A stretch of 64,000 nucleotides of DNA from Bacillus_CJ salitolerans (GTDB lineage: Bacteria; Bacillota; Bacilli; Bacillales; SA4). A program made the position numbers and the translations under genes. Of this stretch, positions 6,795 through 14,882 are shown piece after piece. The notes beneath the pieces were generated by a model that saw nothing but the letters and a program-made list of their open reading frames with translations, was not told where the DNA came from and did no database searches. Where the stretch lies: assembly GCF_042680805.1 (NCBI RefSeq), contig NZ_JBHUEM010000054.1:186001-250000 (forward strand), written 5' to 3'. Within the stretch, counting starts at the first letter, position 1. Every line of letters begins with the position of its first letter.

Positions 6795-8030
6795 ATGAGA
6801 ACATTTGAGGAAAACGTAGATAAATATGCAGAATTAGCGGTCAAAGTAGGGGTTAATATTCAACAAGGTCAAACATTAATAATAAATGCTGATATTTCAA
6901 GTGCTCTATTTGTTAGAAAGATTGTAAGAAAAGCCTATGAAGCAGGGGCGAGGCTTGTTCAGGTCGATTGGACGGATGAGCATGTTACTCGTACTCGTTT
7001 TGATTATGCTCCGGATGAATCGTTTACATACTTTCCTGAGTGGAGAGCGGATATGCTTGAAAAAGCGTATCAAGAAGGAGCTGCCGCATTATCCGTTGTT
7101 TCGATGAATCCAGATTTATTAAAGGGGGTGGATCCTTCTAAAATTTCAAGCCTAGGAAGAGTAGCAGGGGAAGCAACAAAACGATATATGAAATATACGC
7201 GAGGGTTTAAAATAAGTTGGTCAATTGTTGCTGTCCCTTCTGAAGCATGGGCTGCAAAGGTCTTTCCAGGAACTGATTCTAAGGACGAACAAATAGAGAA
7301 GCTTTGGAATGCTATTTTTGATGCAACTCGTATATCTCTAGAGGATCCCATCCAAGCTTGGAACGATCATATTCAAAGTCTTATGAGTAAGGTAAATCTA
7401 TTGAATGAGTTAGAACTAGATACCCTTCATTATTCGGCTCCAGGTACAGATTTAACGATTGAATTAGCTAAGAAGCATATATGGGTGGGAGCAGAAAGTA
7501 TTAATGATAAGGGAAACAGCTTTATCGCGAATATACCTACGGAAGAAGTGTTTACTACTCCTTTAAAAACAGGTGTTAATGGAACTGTTAGAGGGACGAA
7601 ACCATTTAATTATGGAGGGAATGTAATTGATCATTTTTCTTTCACCTTTGAAGACGGCCGTATCGTTGATTTTGATGCAGAAGAGGGGTATGAAGCATTG
7701 AAGAGAATGCTTGAAACAGATGAAGGATCTCTTTATTTAGGAGAAGTGGCTCTCGTGCCTCATTGCTCTCCAATCTCAAACTCAGGGATTACGTTTTATA
7801 ATACATTATTTGATGAAAATGCTTCACACCACCTTGCCATTGGAAATTCCTATACTTTTACTATTGAAAATGGGTATGAAATGACAGAGCAGGAATTAGC
7901 GGATAACGGTGTTAACAACAGTGCTAACCATGTCGATTTTATGATCGGTTCTAGTGAAATGAATATTGATGGAAAAAAGAAGGATGGACGTGTGATTCCA
8001 CTTTTTAGAAATGGTGAATGGGTTATATAA
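6795..8030 (+). CDS. ampS: Aminopeptidase, M29 family
   Basis: Metal-dependent exopeptidase that removes N-terminal residues from peptides in the cytoplasm. The 411 residues match the usual size (about 410). The N-terminal domain begins MRTFEENVDKYAELAVKVGV. The C-terminal domain carries the probable metal-binding stretches of the family: IPTEEVFTTPL, GEVALVPHCSPI, DENASHHLAIG and NNSANHVDFMIGS. The ATG at 6795 is preceded by AGGGG. It follows the 108-aa gene, with an operator-like motif between them. Confidence 0.93.
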   Translation: MRTFEENVDKYAELAVKVGVNIQQGQTLIINADISSALFVRKIVRKAYEAGARLVQVDWTDEHVTRTRFDYAPDESFTYFPEWRADMLEKAYQEGAAALSVVSMNPDLLKGVDPSKISSLGRVAGEATKRYMKYTRGFKISWSIVAVPSEAWAAKVFPGTDSKDEQIEKLWNAIFDATRISLEDPIQAWNDHIQSLMSKVNLLNELELDTLHYSAPGTDLTIELAKKHIWVGAESINDKGNSFIANIPTEEVFTTPLKTGVNGTVRGTKPFNYGGNVIDHFSFTFEDGRIVDFDAEEGYEALKRMLETDEGSLYLGEVALVPHCSPISNSGITFYNTLFDENASHHLAIGNSYTFTIENGYEMTEQELADNGVNNSANHVDFMIGSSEMNIDGKKKDGRVIPLFRNGEWVI

Positions 8031-8056
8031 TATAAGGAGAGGTAGTAACATTTTAT

Positions 8057-8225
8057 CCCGTATTAACTGGCGCGCTAAGACCTCCATTTCAAGACTTTAG
8101 ATTCAAAGAAGTTTAAGTGGGGGATAAACGCCAGTAAGAACTTTATAATAGGAACACATCTTGTGGGCCTCATCTAACAATCAGTGGAGAATGAGGAAAA
8201 CCTTCACTGATTGAAGTTTCACTTT
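8057..8225 (+). mobile_element. ORF-less structured element, copy 1 (IS200/IS605-end-like)
   Basis: Starts with CCCG directly after TTTAT, as does copy 2 at 20477. ACTGGCG pairs with CGCCAGT, and an inner stem involves AAGTTTAAGTGGG. A terminal hairpin, CAGTGGAGA/CCTTCACTG, has the loop ATGAGGAAAA, the same loop as in copy 2. It ends GAAGTTTCAC. It contains no ORF. A fixed TTTAT at the left boundary and terminal hairpins suggest a minimal IS200/IS605 derivative, but no transposase or TnpB gene is in the window. Confidence 0.5.
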
Positions 8226-8247
8226 ATTTTAATTAGGGGGCAAAGGT

Positions 8248-9129
8248 ATGTTAGAGATTAAGAGATTAAGAGAATGCAAGTTAGATGATGTTATTTCGGC
8301 ATGGAATTCGGGTTTTGAGGGCTATTCTTTTAATATGACAATGACCATTGATCATTTTATTACGAGGCTATCAAATGAAGGGCTATCAGCCGATTTATCA
8401 GTTGTAGGATTTATGAATGGTCAACCGGCTGGAATTATTTTAAGTGGCATTCGTATGATTCAAGGGAAGAAGGTTGCTTGGAATGGAGGAACTGGGGTAG
8501 CAACAGCCTTTCGTAGGCAAGGAGTAGGGAAAGCCTTAATGAAAGAGGTACTTGATATTTACAAAGAGGAAGGGGTTCAACTTGCTACCCTTGAGGCAAT
8601 AAGTGAGAATGCAAAGGCGATAGATCTTTATAAAGATTGCGGTTTTACAGTCATGGATCATCTCGAATATTTAGAACTATCAGGACCCAAAACACCTCCT
8701 TTATCAAATCAGAAAAACACTGATTATACAAGTAAAAGAGTAGCTCTTCAAAAGCTGGATCAACTTGCTTTTTATAAACATATGAACCCATGGCAAACCC
8801 ATTGGAAAAATGCGAAGGGAAGTCAAGCCATTATTGTATTAGATTCGAACCTTCAAGAGGTTGGGTATGCAAACTATAATTACGGCTATTCTGAAGATGG
8901 AAAGCATGTAGCAACATATCTATATCAATGTGAGGCAAATCCAGAGAGAGAAGACCAGGAATCAATTCTTCATTATATCATCCATGAGGTATTTGGTACT
9001 TGCTCAGATGATACTAGAAGAGTGATACTAAATCTTCCAAGTGAGAGTAGTAAAGTAACACACAATGTTTTAAAAAACCTTGGATTTTCCCCAACTATAA
9101 AGCAAGTATATATGACGAAAGAAATGTAG
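8248..9129 (+). CDS. GNAT-family N-acetyltransferase
   Basis: The protein has 293 residues with an N-terminal GNAT fold. The acetyl-CoA loop is visible as FRRQGVGKALM near residue 90 (the Q/R-x-x-G-x-G/A motif), followed by L-E-A-I-S-E-N-A-K-A-I-D-L-Y-K-D-C-G-F, typical GNAT motif B. The second half (about 150-293) resembles a second, degenerate GNAT lobe with its own C-terminal L-G-F-S motif. GGGGGCAAAGGT precedes the ATG. It lies 13 nt before the Eis-like gene, so the two are co-transcribed. Acceptor substrate unknown. Confidence 0.88.
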   Translation: MLEIKRLRECKLDDVISAWNSGFEGYSFNMTMTIDHFITRLSNEGLSADLSVVGFMNGQPAGIILSGIRMIQGKKVAWNGGTGVATAFRRQGVGKALMKEVLDIYKEEGVQLATLEAISENAKAIDLYKDCGFTVMDHLEYLELSGPKTPPLSNQKNTDYTSKRVALQKLDQLAFYKHMNPWQTHWKNAKGSQAIIVLDSNLQEVGYANYNYGYSEDGKHVATYLYQCEANPEREDQESILHYIIHEVFGTCSDDTRRVILNLPSESSKVTHNVLKNLGFSPTIKQVYMTKEM

Positions 9130-9142
9130 AAAGAGTGATAGA

Positions 9143-10396
9143 ATGAGTGAAATTAGGAAGCTATCATTAGAAGAATTAGAGACTTATTCAGATATCGTCA
9201 TTAATGCTTATCCAGGAGTTTCAAATAACAGTCCTGACTATAGGGAAAAGCTCATAACTAGATTAACGAGTATTCAGGAAGAAGATGAAACCATCGATTT
9301 TTATGGACTCTTTCGAGAGGATAAACTACTAGGGGGAATGAGGATTCATACTTTTACTATGAACGTTCTCCAACACACGATTCCCACAGGTGGGGTCGGC
9401 CTGGTAGCTGTGGATTTGCTACATAAAAAAGAAAAAGTAGCAAAGGAAATGATCGAGGGATTTATCGAAATGTTCAAAGACAAAAACGTTCCTCTTGTTA
9501 TGCTGTATCCATTTCGACCTGATTTTTATAAAAAAATGGGGTTTGGTTACGGGTCAAAAATGAACCAATATCGAATGAACCCAAGTGGACTACCAAAACA
9601 TGCAAAGAAAGATCATCTACAATTTGCTCGGGAAGAAGATGGTCCATTGTTAGTTGATTGTTTTAATCGTTATGCAAAGGATACCCACGGAATGATTTAT
9701 AAAAATGGCCATGAAGCAAAAAATTATTTCCAGGACCCTAATAAGAAAATCGTAGTGTATAAAAAAGATAACGTAATTGAAGGGTATCTATCCTTTTCTT
9801 TTAAGAAAATGAGTGAAACCAACTTCTGTTTAAATGACTTGGTTATCCATGAATTTGTATACGAAACGAATTCCGCCTTTATGGAGCTATGCGGCTTTTT
9901 GGAATCACAGGCTGATCAGGTTAATCGAATTGTACTTAATACTCAGGATGAAGCGTTTCACCATGTATTATCTGACCCAAGGAACCACACAAATGAGTTG
10001 ATTCCAAGTGTTTATCATGAAAGTCATACAGCTGGAGTTGGGATCATGTACCGAGTAATTGATGTTGAGCAGTTCTTCCGCATCGTGCCGAACCACTTAT
10101 TTGGATATGAGACGGTATCAATAAAGCTGAAAATTGACGATTCATTCATCCAAGAAAATAGTAAGGATTATTTGTTGAAGGTAACAAATGGAAGAATTGA
10201 GGTACTGAAAGAACTGACTTGTGATGTAACTGTAGGCATGGATATTGCCGATTATTCTTCACTCATCATGGGTGCGGTAGATTTTCAAGCCTTGTATCGC
10301 TTCGGAAAAGTTCAGCTTTCTGACGAATCCTATATTTCGCTTCTTAATCAGATGTTTAGAACGAACCAAAACCCAATTTGTATGACTTTATTCTAA
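9143..10396 (+). CDS. Eis-like acetyltransferase with SCP2-like C-terminus
   Basis: The 417 residues match the size of the Eis (enhanced intracellular survival) group. These have an N-terminal GNAT domain, a second GNAT-like domain and a C-terminal sterol-carrier-like domain. Visible features are GGVGLVAVDLLHKKEKVAKE in the first domain, L-Y-P-F-R-P-D-F-Y-K-K-M-G-F-G-Y-G-S (the Eis Y-P-F/F-Y-x-x-x-G-F signature) and a free C-terminal carboxylate after ICMTLF, where the Eis catalytic carboxyl sits. Eis proteins acetylate aminoglycosides and other amines. Substrate here is unknown. Downstream is a TetR regulator. Confidence 0.87.
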   Translation: MSEIRKLSLEELETYSDIVINAYPGVSNNSPDYREKLITRLTSIQEEDETIDFYGLFREDKLLGGMRIHTFTMNVLQHTIPTGGVGLVAVDLLHKKEKVAKEMIEGFIEMFKDKNVPLVMLYPFRPDFYKKMGFGYGSKMNQYRMNPSGLPKHAKKDHLQFAREEDGPLLVDCFNRYAKDTHGMIYKNGHEAKNYFQDPNKKIVVYKKDNVIEGYLSFSFKKMSETNFCLNDLVIHEFVYETNSAFMELCGFLESQADQVNRIVLNTQDEAFHHVLSDPRNHTNELIPSVYHESHTAGVGIMYRVIDVEQFFRIVPNHLFGYETVSIKLKIDDSFIQENSKDYLLKVTNGRIEVLKELTCDVTVGMDIADYSSLIMGAVDFQALYRFGKVQLSDESYISLLNQMFRTNQNPICMTLF

Positions 10397-10466
10397 TGAG
10401 ACTCTATGAATCGAAATGTCTGATTGTGGTATGATGAAGTGAATGATAAGGTTCAAGGAGGATACG

Positions 10467-11078
10467 ATGACACCAGTAGTTTCTGAAGAATATCGGGAAA
10501 AGAAAAAACAGGAAATCATTGAGCATGCTCTCGTTTGTTTTGCAGAAAAGGGATTTCAAGCAGCAACGATAGATGATATTGTGAAGCGCTCCAAAATGAG
10601 TAAAGGTTCTATTTATACGTATTTTCAAAGTAAAGAGGATATATATGTAGCGTTGATGAATGAAAAAACGGAGATTAGTACGCAGCACTTAAAAGAAGAG
10701 TTAAAGAAATTTGATTCATCAATCGAAAAAATACGATTTATTTTTGATATATTTAAAAGCCAAGCTGGGAGAAGTAATTGGATTGATCGGGTGAAGGTAC
10801 ATACAGAATTTTATCTTCATGCTTCGAGGGATCCGGACCTTAGGAGCCTTTTGATTGAGAGAGCTAAGCACTACTATATTAATGTCCTTGTTGATGTTCT
10901 TGAGGAAGGTAAGATGGCGGGAGAAATCAAGACGACCACTGATTCTGAAATAGCAGCAAACTTATTTTGGAGTATGCTCGACGGAATTAATTTTCAATAT
11001 TCTGCGTTACAAGATCATTACCCATATGAGGATGTCTTAGAGGAAGCGAAAGCGATGTATATAAAATCTCTAATGTAA
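10467..11078 (+). CDS. TetR/AcrR-family transcriptional regulator
   Basis: About 203 residues. The helix-turn-helix lies near residues 15-55 (KKQEIIEHALVCFAEKGFQ, then TIDDIVKRSKMSKGSIYTYF), a classical TetR signature. The C-terminal domain is all helical and probably binds a ligand. The ATG at 10467 is chosen because AAGGAGG lies 6 nt upstream; the open frame extends eight codons further up without a ribosome binding site. It sits 70 nt after the Eis-like gene and may control it or an efflux system elsewhere. No matching operator was found directly upstream. Confidence 0.9.
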   Translation: MTPVVSEEYREKKKQEIIEHALVCFAEKGFQAATIDDIVKRSKMSKGSIYTYFQSKEDIYVALMNEKTEISTQHLKEELKKFDSSIEKIRFIFDIFKSQAGRSNWIDRVKVHTEFYLHASRDPDLRSLLIERAKHYYINVLVDVLEEGKMAGEIKTTTDSEIAANLFWSMLDGINFQYSALQDHYPYEDVLEEAKAMYIKSLM

Positions 11079-11130
11079 GATAGGTTACCTTAGTCTACTA
11101 TAGTATAGGAAATAAGGGAGAGTGACTCTA

Positions 11131-11211
11131 ATGAAGGTTATTTGTAAAAGAGAAAAGCCAAACATACCCGTTCCTAGAGATATTGAGTGGCTATTTCCAA
11201 TGAAGTATTAA
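11131..11211 (+). CDS. Possible 26-residue small protein or leader peptide
   Basis: The frame from ATG to TAA encodes 26 residues, MKVICKREKPNIPVPRDIEW followed by LFPMKY. It is preceded by GGGAGAGTGA about 8-12 nt upstream and ends 6 nt before a large terminator hairpin. It has a basic start, two prolines in a P-x-P motif and an aromatic end. It could be a small protein at the end of the TetR transcript. Nothing readable follows on the plus strand before 12345, so a classical attenuation leader is less likely. Speculative. Confidence 0.35.
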   Translation: MKVICKREKPNIPVPRDIEWLFPMKY

Positions 11212-11217
11212 ATGAAG

Positions 11218-11302
11218 GGCACTAGTGTGGAGACGTTCTGCACCTCAAAAGTTAGTTTTTCACTCTAACTTTTGGGGAACCTCAGACATACTAGTGCCTT
11301 TT
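11218..11302 (+). terminator. Composite terminator hairpin with nested inverted repeat
   Basis: The outer stem GGCACTAGT pairs with ACTAGTGCC and is followed by TTTT. Nested inside, CCTCAAAAGTTAG pairs with CTAACTTTTGGGG. The inner pair resembles the terminal inverted repeats I know from IS3/IS150-type elements of bacilli, so it may be a relic of such ends. It ends the TetR transcript. Confidence 0.6.
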
Positions 11303-11466
11303 ATGTTTTCTATAGAGTATTCCATGTTTTATTTACCGAATGTATCTCCTCCCTAAGTCTAGGAAAATGTCGATTTTCACCTAAAATATACCTAAATGTC
11401 GACATTTGTTTATTATAATAAGGGGAGATTTCAAATACTGAAAAAGAGATCATTCCTACTTAAACA

Positions 11467-12198
11467 CTATCTACTACAATAAGGAAAATCATCTTCTCCT
11501 GAATCCTCCACCATTACACATAAGAGATGTAAATACCTCATCCCACGTAGTTGTTCCTTCACTAAATAGTCATAATAAACTAAAGATTCTCTCGTAATAC
11601 GAATCGCTTCACTAATATTATGCTTATCCATTTCACCTAGTACCTCCCGAACAACATCAAGTGAGTATACTGCACTTTGGAGTGTACGGATGACAACTAG
11701 TTTTCTTATATCACTTTTGTTGTATATTCTGTACCCACTTTCATCGTCCCTCTCAGGGAGTATTAATCCTTCCTTTTCCCAGTGTCTTAAGGTGGAATTT
11801 GCTACACCAATTGCTTTAGCTGCTTCTCCAATAGAGTACCAGTTCTTTTTTGAGAAAGGATTCACTATTTCATCAAGATTATCCAGCTCAAGCACATTTA
11901 GAGCTAGTTCGGCTTTCATTTTATCCTCATATAGCTTTGCTTGCACCTTGCTAACCAACCATAAAGCATCAGTTATTTTCTTCTGTTGAATAAGAGGCAT
12001 GGTCTCTCGAATGACTTTCATCCCAAATCCGGTATTCATTGCCCGTATACACTCGAAATAGGCAATGTGCTCCTTTGTATAAATTCGATATCCATTTTCT
12101 TTTCTCTCAACTTTAGGAACAATTCCCCATGACTCATAATGTCTGAGAGCACTTGTACTAATGTTTAATTTCTTGGCGATATCTAACGGTCTTATCAC
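11467..12198 (-). CDS. MerR-family regulator with two HTH domains
   Basis: About 243 residues holding two MerR-type winged-helix domains in tandem. The first is near residues 1-70 (RPLDIAKKLNISTSALRHYE, then G-I-V-P and NGYRIYTKEH). The second is near 120-190 (YSIGEAAKAIGVANSTLRHW, then EKEGLILPERD and SGYRIYNKSD). A helical C-terminus ends with C-x-x-x-V-E-D-S-G and a late cysteine. A GTG at 12198 is preferred because the upstream TTG overlaps the GGAGGT ribosome binding site. It diverges from the UvrA-like ABC gene, so it probably controls that promoter. The inducing compound is unknown. Confidence 0.88.
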   Translation of the reverse strand: MIRPLDIAKKLNISTSALRHYESWGIVPKVERKENGYRIYTKEHIAYFECIRAMNTGFGMKVIRETMPLIQQKKITDALWLVSKVQAKLYEDKMKAELALNVLELDNLDEIVNPFSKKNWYSIGEAAKAIGVANSTLRHWEKEGLILPERDDESGYRIYNKSDIRKLVVIRTLQSAVYSLDVVREVLGEMDKHNISEAIRITRESLVYYDYLVKEQLRGMRYLHLLCVMVEDSGEDDFPYCSR

Positions 12199-12281
12199 AC
12201 TTACCTCCAATGAACATTATTCTAAAACATTAAAGCAACATGACCGACTTTGCACTATTATATCAATGAATATACCTAAAA

Positions 12282-12303
12282 ACATTAGCATTTGCATGAA
12301 TGT
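12282..12303 (+). promoter_or_regulatory. Candidate MerR operator in the divergent promoter region
   Basis: ACATT-A-GCAT-TTGC-ATG-A-ATGT is an inverted repeat placed just before a -10-like TAGAAT at 12306-12311. A -35 box is not obvious, as is often the case for MerR-activated promoters with long spacers. It lies between the divergent MerR and UvrA-like genes. Confidence 0.4.
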
Positions 12304-12344
12304 TGTAGAATGTAGTCGTAAGCTAAAAATAAGGAGGGAAAGGT

Positions 12345-14810
12345 TTGAATAATCTTATCCAAATTAAAGGTGCAAGGGAGCATAATCTTAAAAACGTCAC
12401 GGTACAAATACCAAAAAATAAGCTTGTCGTATTAACAGGACCATCTGGTTCCGGAAAGTCAACGTTAGCACTTGATACCCTTCAAAGAGAATGTCAGAGG
12501 CAATACATGGAGTCAATGGGAATGACAACAGATGCTGTTAGTAAGCCTAATGTCGATTCAATTATTGGCTTATCTCCCTCTATTAGTATTGGCCAGCACA
12601 TCACAAACCGAAATCCTCGTTCAACTGTTGGAACCACAACAGACATGTACACTTACCTACGTGTACTCTTTGAAAAGTTAGGGGAAAGAAAATGTCCTAA
12701 TTGTAAGCAGTACATACCTCCAAGATTTGACAAAAACCTTTATCAAGAAGAATCTGGATATACCCAATATGTTGACTGTCCTTATTGCCACAACCGCCTT
12801 GAAAAATTAACAAGAAGTCATTTCTCTTTTAATAAACCAGAAGGTGCTTGCAGCACTTGTGATGGACTTGGACAAGTTGTCGAATTAGACTACCCGTCGG
12901 TATTTGATGAGGAAAAAAGCTTACATGAAGACAGTGTAAGCATTTGGAATGGTCAATATCGTGATTATCAGCTGAACATCTTAAAAGCAGCAGCCCAATA
13001 CTATGACCTGAAGATCGACTTTGATTTGCCACTGAAAACATTCAATAGCTTAGAAAAAGATCTGTTATTCTACGGAGTGGAAAGTGAACAATTTTCATCT
13101 TACTTTCCAGGAAAGAAGCCCCCCAAAACGGTTGGACAAGGAAAATTTGAAGGGGTAGTCACAGGGATTTGGCGAAGGTATAGGGAAAAAGGTGGTCAAT
13201 CGGGTGAAGCTAGATTATTTTTCTCAACGGAGTGTCCGGATTGTTTAGGGGATCGATTACAGGAACAAAGTCGTCAAGTCCTAGTATTGGGAACCAGCAT
13301 AACCGCTTTAACGAAAATGTCTCTTGAAGATATTTACACATGGATTGAAAATCTTCAGCACCAATTGCCGAGTGAAAGTATGTATGTTGTTGAAGGATTA
13401 CTGTATGAATTGAAAACGAAAGTAGCTCGAATTATTCATGTTGGGTTAGGCTATTTATCATTTAATAGACAAACGATTACTCTCTCTGGAGGAGAGGCAC
13501 AACGACTGAGATTGGCTACTATTCTTGGATCTGGTTTGACAGGAGTTCTCTATATTCTTGACGAACCGACAGCAGGACTGCACCCAAAAGATACACAAGG
13601 CCTTTTAAAAGTAATGAAAGAATTAAGAGATTTAGGTAACACAGTTTTAGTTATTGAACATGACGAAGAAGTGATGCGGGATGCTGACCATATAATCGAC
13701 ATAGGGCCAGGTGCAGGGAAGTATGGTGGAAACATTGTAGGAGAAGGCACTGTCCAGCAGCTAATGAAACAGGAACAATCCATAACAGGTGCATTTTTGA
13801 ACAAGCCTATCAGTGTTTACCGAAATAGACGTAAGGGCAATGGAAAATATTTGACTGTCCATCATGCAACAAAGCATAACTTGGAAAATATAACAATCTC
13901 CTTTCCTCTTGGTACTTTCATTTCTGTAACAGGTGTTTCTGGATCAGGAAAATCAACATTAGTTTTTGACGTTCTTTCATCTGGTATAGGTGGAAAACTT
14001 GATGGATGTGAAAAAATAACTGGATTAGATTTTATAGAAAATATCATTACGGTTGACCAATCACCCATTACAAGAATGCAGCGATCCAATATTGCGACCT
14101 ATACAGATGCGTTCACTTACATACGAAATCTGTTCGCGTCTCTGCCGGAATCAAAGAAACAAAGCCTAATGCCAAAAGATTTTTCATTTAACACCCCAGG
14201 TGGAAGGTGTGAGCATTGCCTTGGTTTAGGATTCGTTCTGACCAACATGCATTTCCTTCCGGATCTTGAAGTGACATGCCCTGTGTGTAGAGGTAAACGA
14301 TTTAAGGATTCCATTTTAGAGATTACTTATAGGGGAGAAACGATTTCTTCCATTCTTGATATGACTATTGAGGAAAGCTTCCCTTTATTTGAAGGGGTGA
14401 AGAAAATCGGGTCGATAATTGAAATTATGTGTGAGGTAGGCTTAGGCTATTTAAGCTGGGGGCAGTCTGTCACTACCTTATCTGGCGGGGAAGGCCAGAG
14501 GTTGAAGCTAGCAAAAGAATTATATAAACAAACAACAAGCCATACGCTTTATTTGCTAGATGAACCGACGACAGGATTACATCCATCAGATATAAATAAC
14601 CTGTTAGTGCTGTTAAATAGACTTGTTGATGCAGGGCATACGGTTATTGTGGTAGAACATTCCTTGGAGGTCATACGTGCCTCTGATTGGGTTATAGACA
14701 TTGGTCCAGAAGGTGGGGCAAATGGTGGTAAGGTTGTAGCACAAGGTACACCTGAACAGATTGCTCGAGCAGAGGAATCACATACAGGGAAATATTTGAG
14801 TCGTAACTAA
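12345..14810 (+). CDS. Class II UvrA-like ABC protein
   Basis: The protein has 821 residues with two ABC modules. Walker A motifs are GPSGSGKST (about residue 33) and GVSGSGKST (about 530). Signatures are LSGGEAQRLRLA and LSGGEGQRLKLA; Walker B/H-loop stretches are LDEPTAGLH and LDEPTTGLH. CxxC zinc motifs are CPNC, CPYC and C-S-T-C-D-G-L-G. The UvrB-binding insertion that the true UvrA in this window has is absent, as in DrrC/UvrA2-type proteins linked to resistance against DNA-binding drugs. The start is TTG with AAGGAGGG upstream. It lies 72 nt before the BmrA-like exporter. Confidence 0.9.
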   Translation: MNNLIQIKGAREHNLKNVTVQIPKNKLVVLTGPSGSGKSTLALDTLQRECQRQYMESMGMTTDAVSKPNVDSIIGLSPSISIGQHITNRNPRSTVGTTTDMYTYLRVLFEKLGERKCPNCKQYIPPRFDKNLYQEESGYTQYVDCPYCHNRLEKLTRSHFSFNKPEGACSTCDGLGQVVELDYPSVFDEEKSLHEDSVSIWNGQYRDYQLNILKAAAQYYDLKIDFDLPLKTFNSLEKDLLFYGVESEQFSSYFPGKKPPKTVGQGKFEGVVTGIWRRYREKGGQSGEARLFFSTECPDCLGDRLQEQSRQVLVLGTSITALTKMSLEDIYTWIENLQHQLPSESMYVVEGLLYELKTKVARIIHVGLGYLSFNRQTITLSGGEAQRLRLATILGSGLTGVLYILDEPTAGLHPKDTQGLLKVMKELRDLGNTVLVIEHDEEVMRDADHIIDIGPGAGKYGGNIVGEGTVQQLMKQEQSITGAFLNKPISVYRNRRKGNGKYLTVHHATKHNLENITISFPLGTFISVTGVSGSGKSTLVFDVLSSGIGGKLDGCEKITGLDFIENIITVDQSPITRMQRSNIATYTDAFTYIRNLFASLPESKKQSLMPKDFSFNTPGGRCEHCLGLGFVLTNMHFLPDLEVTCPVCRGKRFKDSILEITYRGETISSILDMTIEESFPLFEGVKKIGSIIEIMCEVGLGYLSWGQSVTTLSGGEGQRLKLAKELYKQTTSHTLYLLDEPTTGLHPSDINNLLVLLNRLVDAGHTVIVVEHSLEVIRASDWVIDIGPEGGANGGKVVAQGTPEQIARAEESHTGKYLSRN

Positions 14811-14882
14811 AAATGAAACATTGACGCTTTTGGTTCGTATAGATGACCAGAAGCATTATTGTTCTAGATTGGAGCTGAACAT

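Noticed and set aside
12345..14810. Second true uvrA for nucleotide excision repair
   Set aside because: The UvrB-binding domain present in the protein at 24068 is missing; it fits class II UvrA-like proteins instead.
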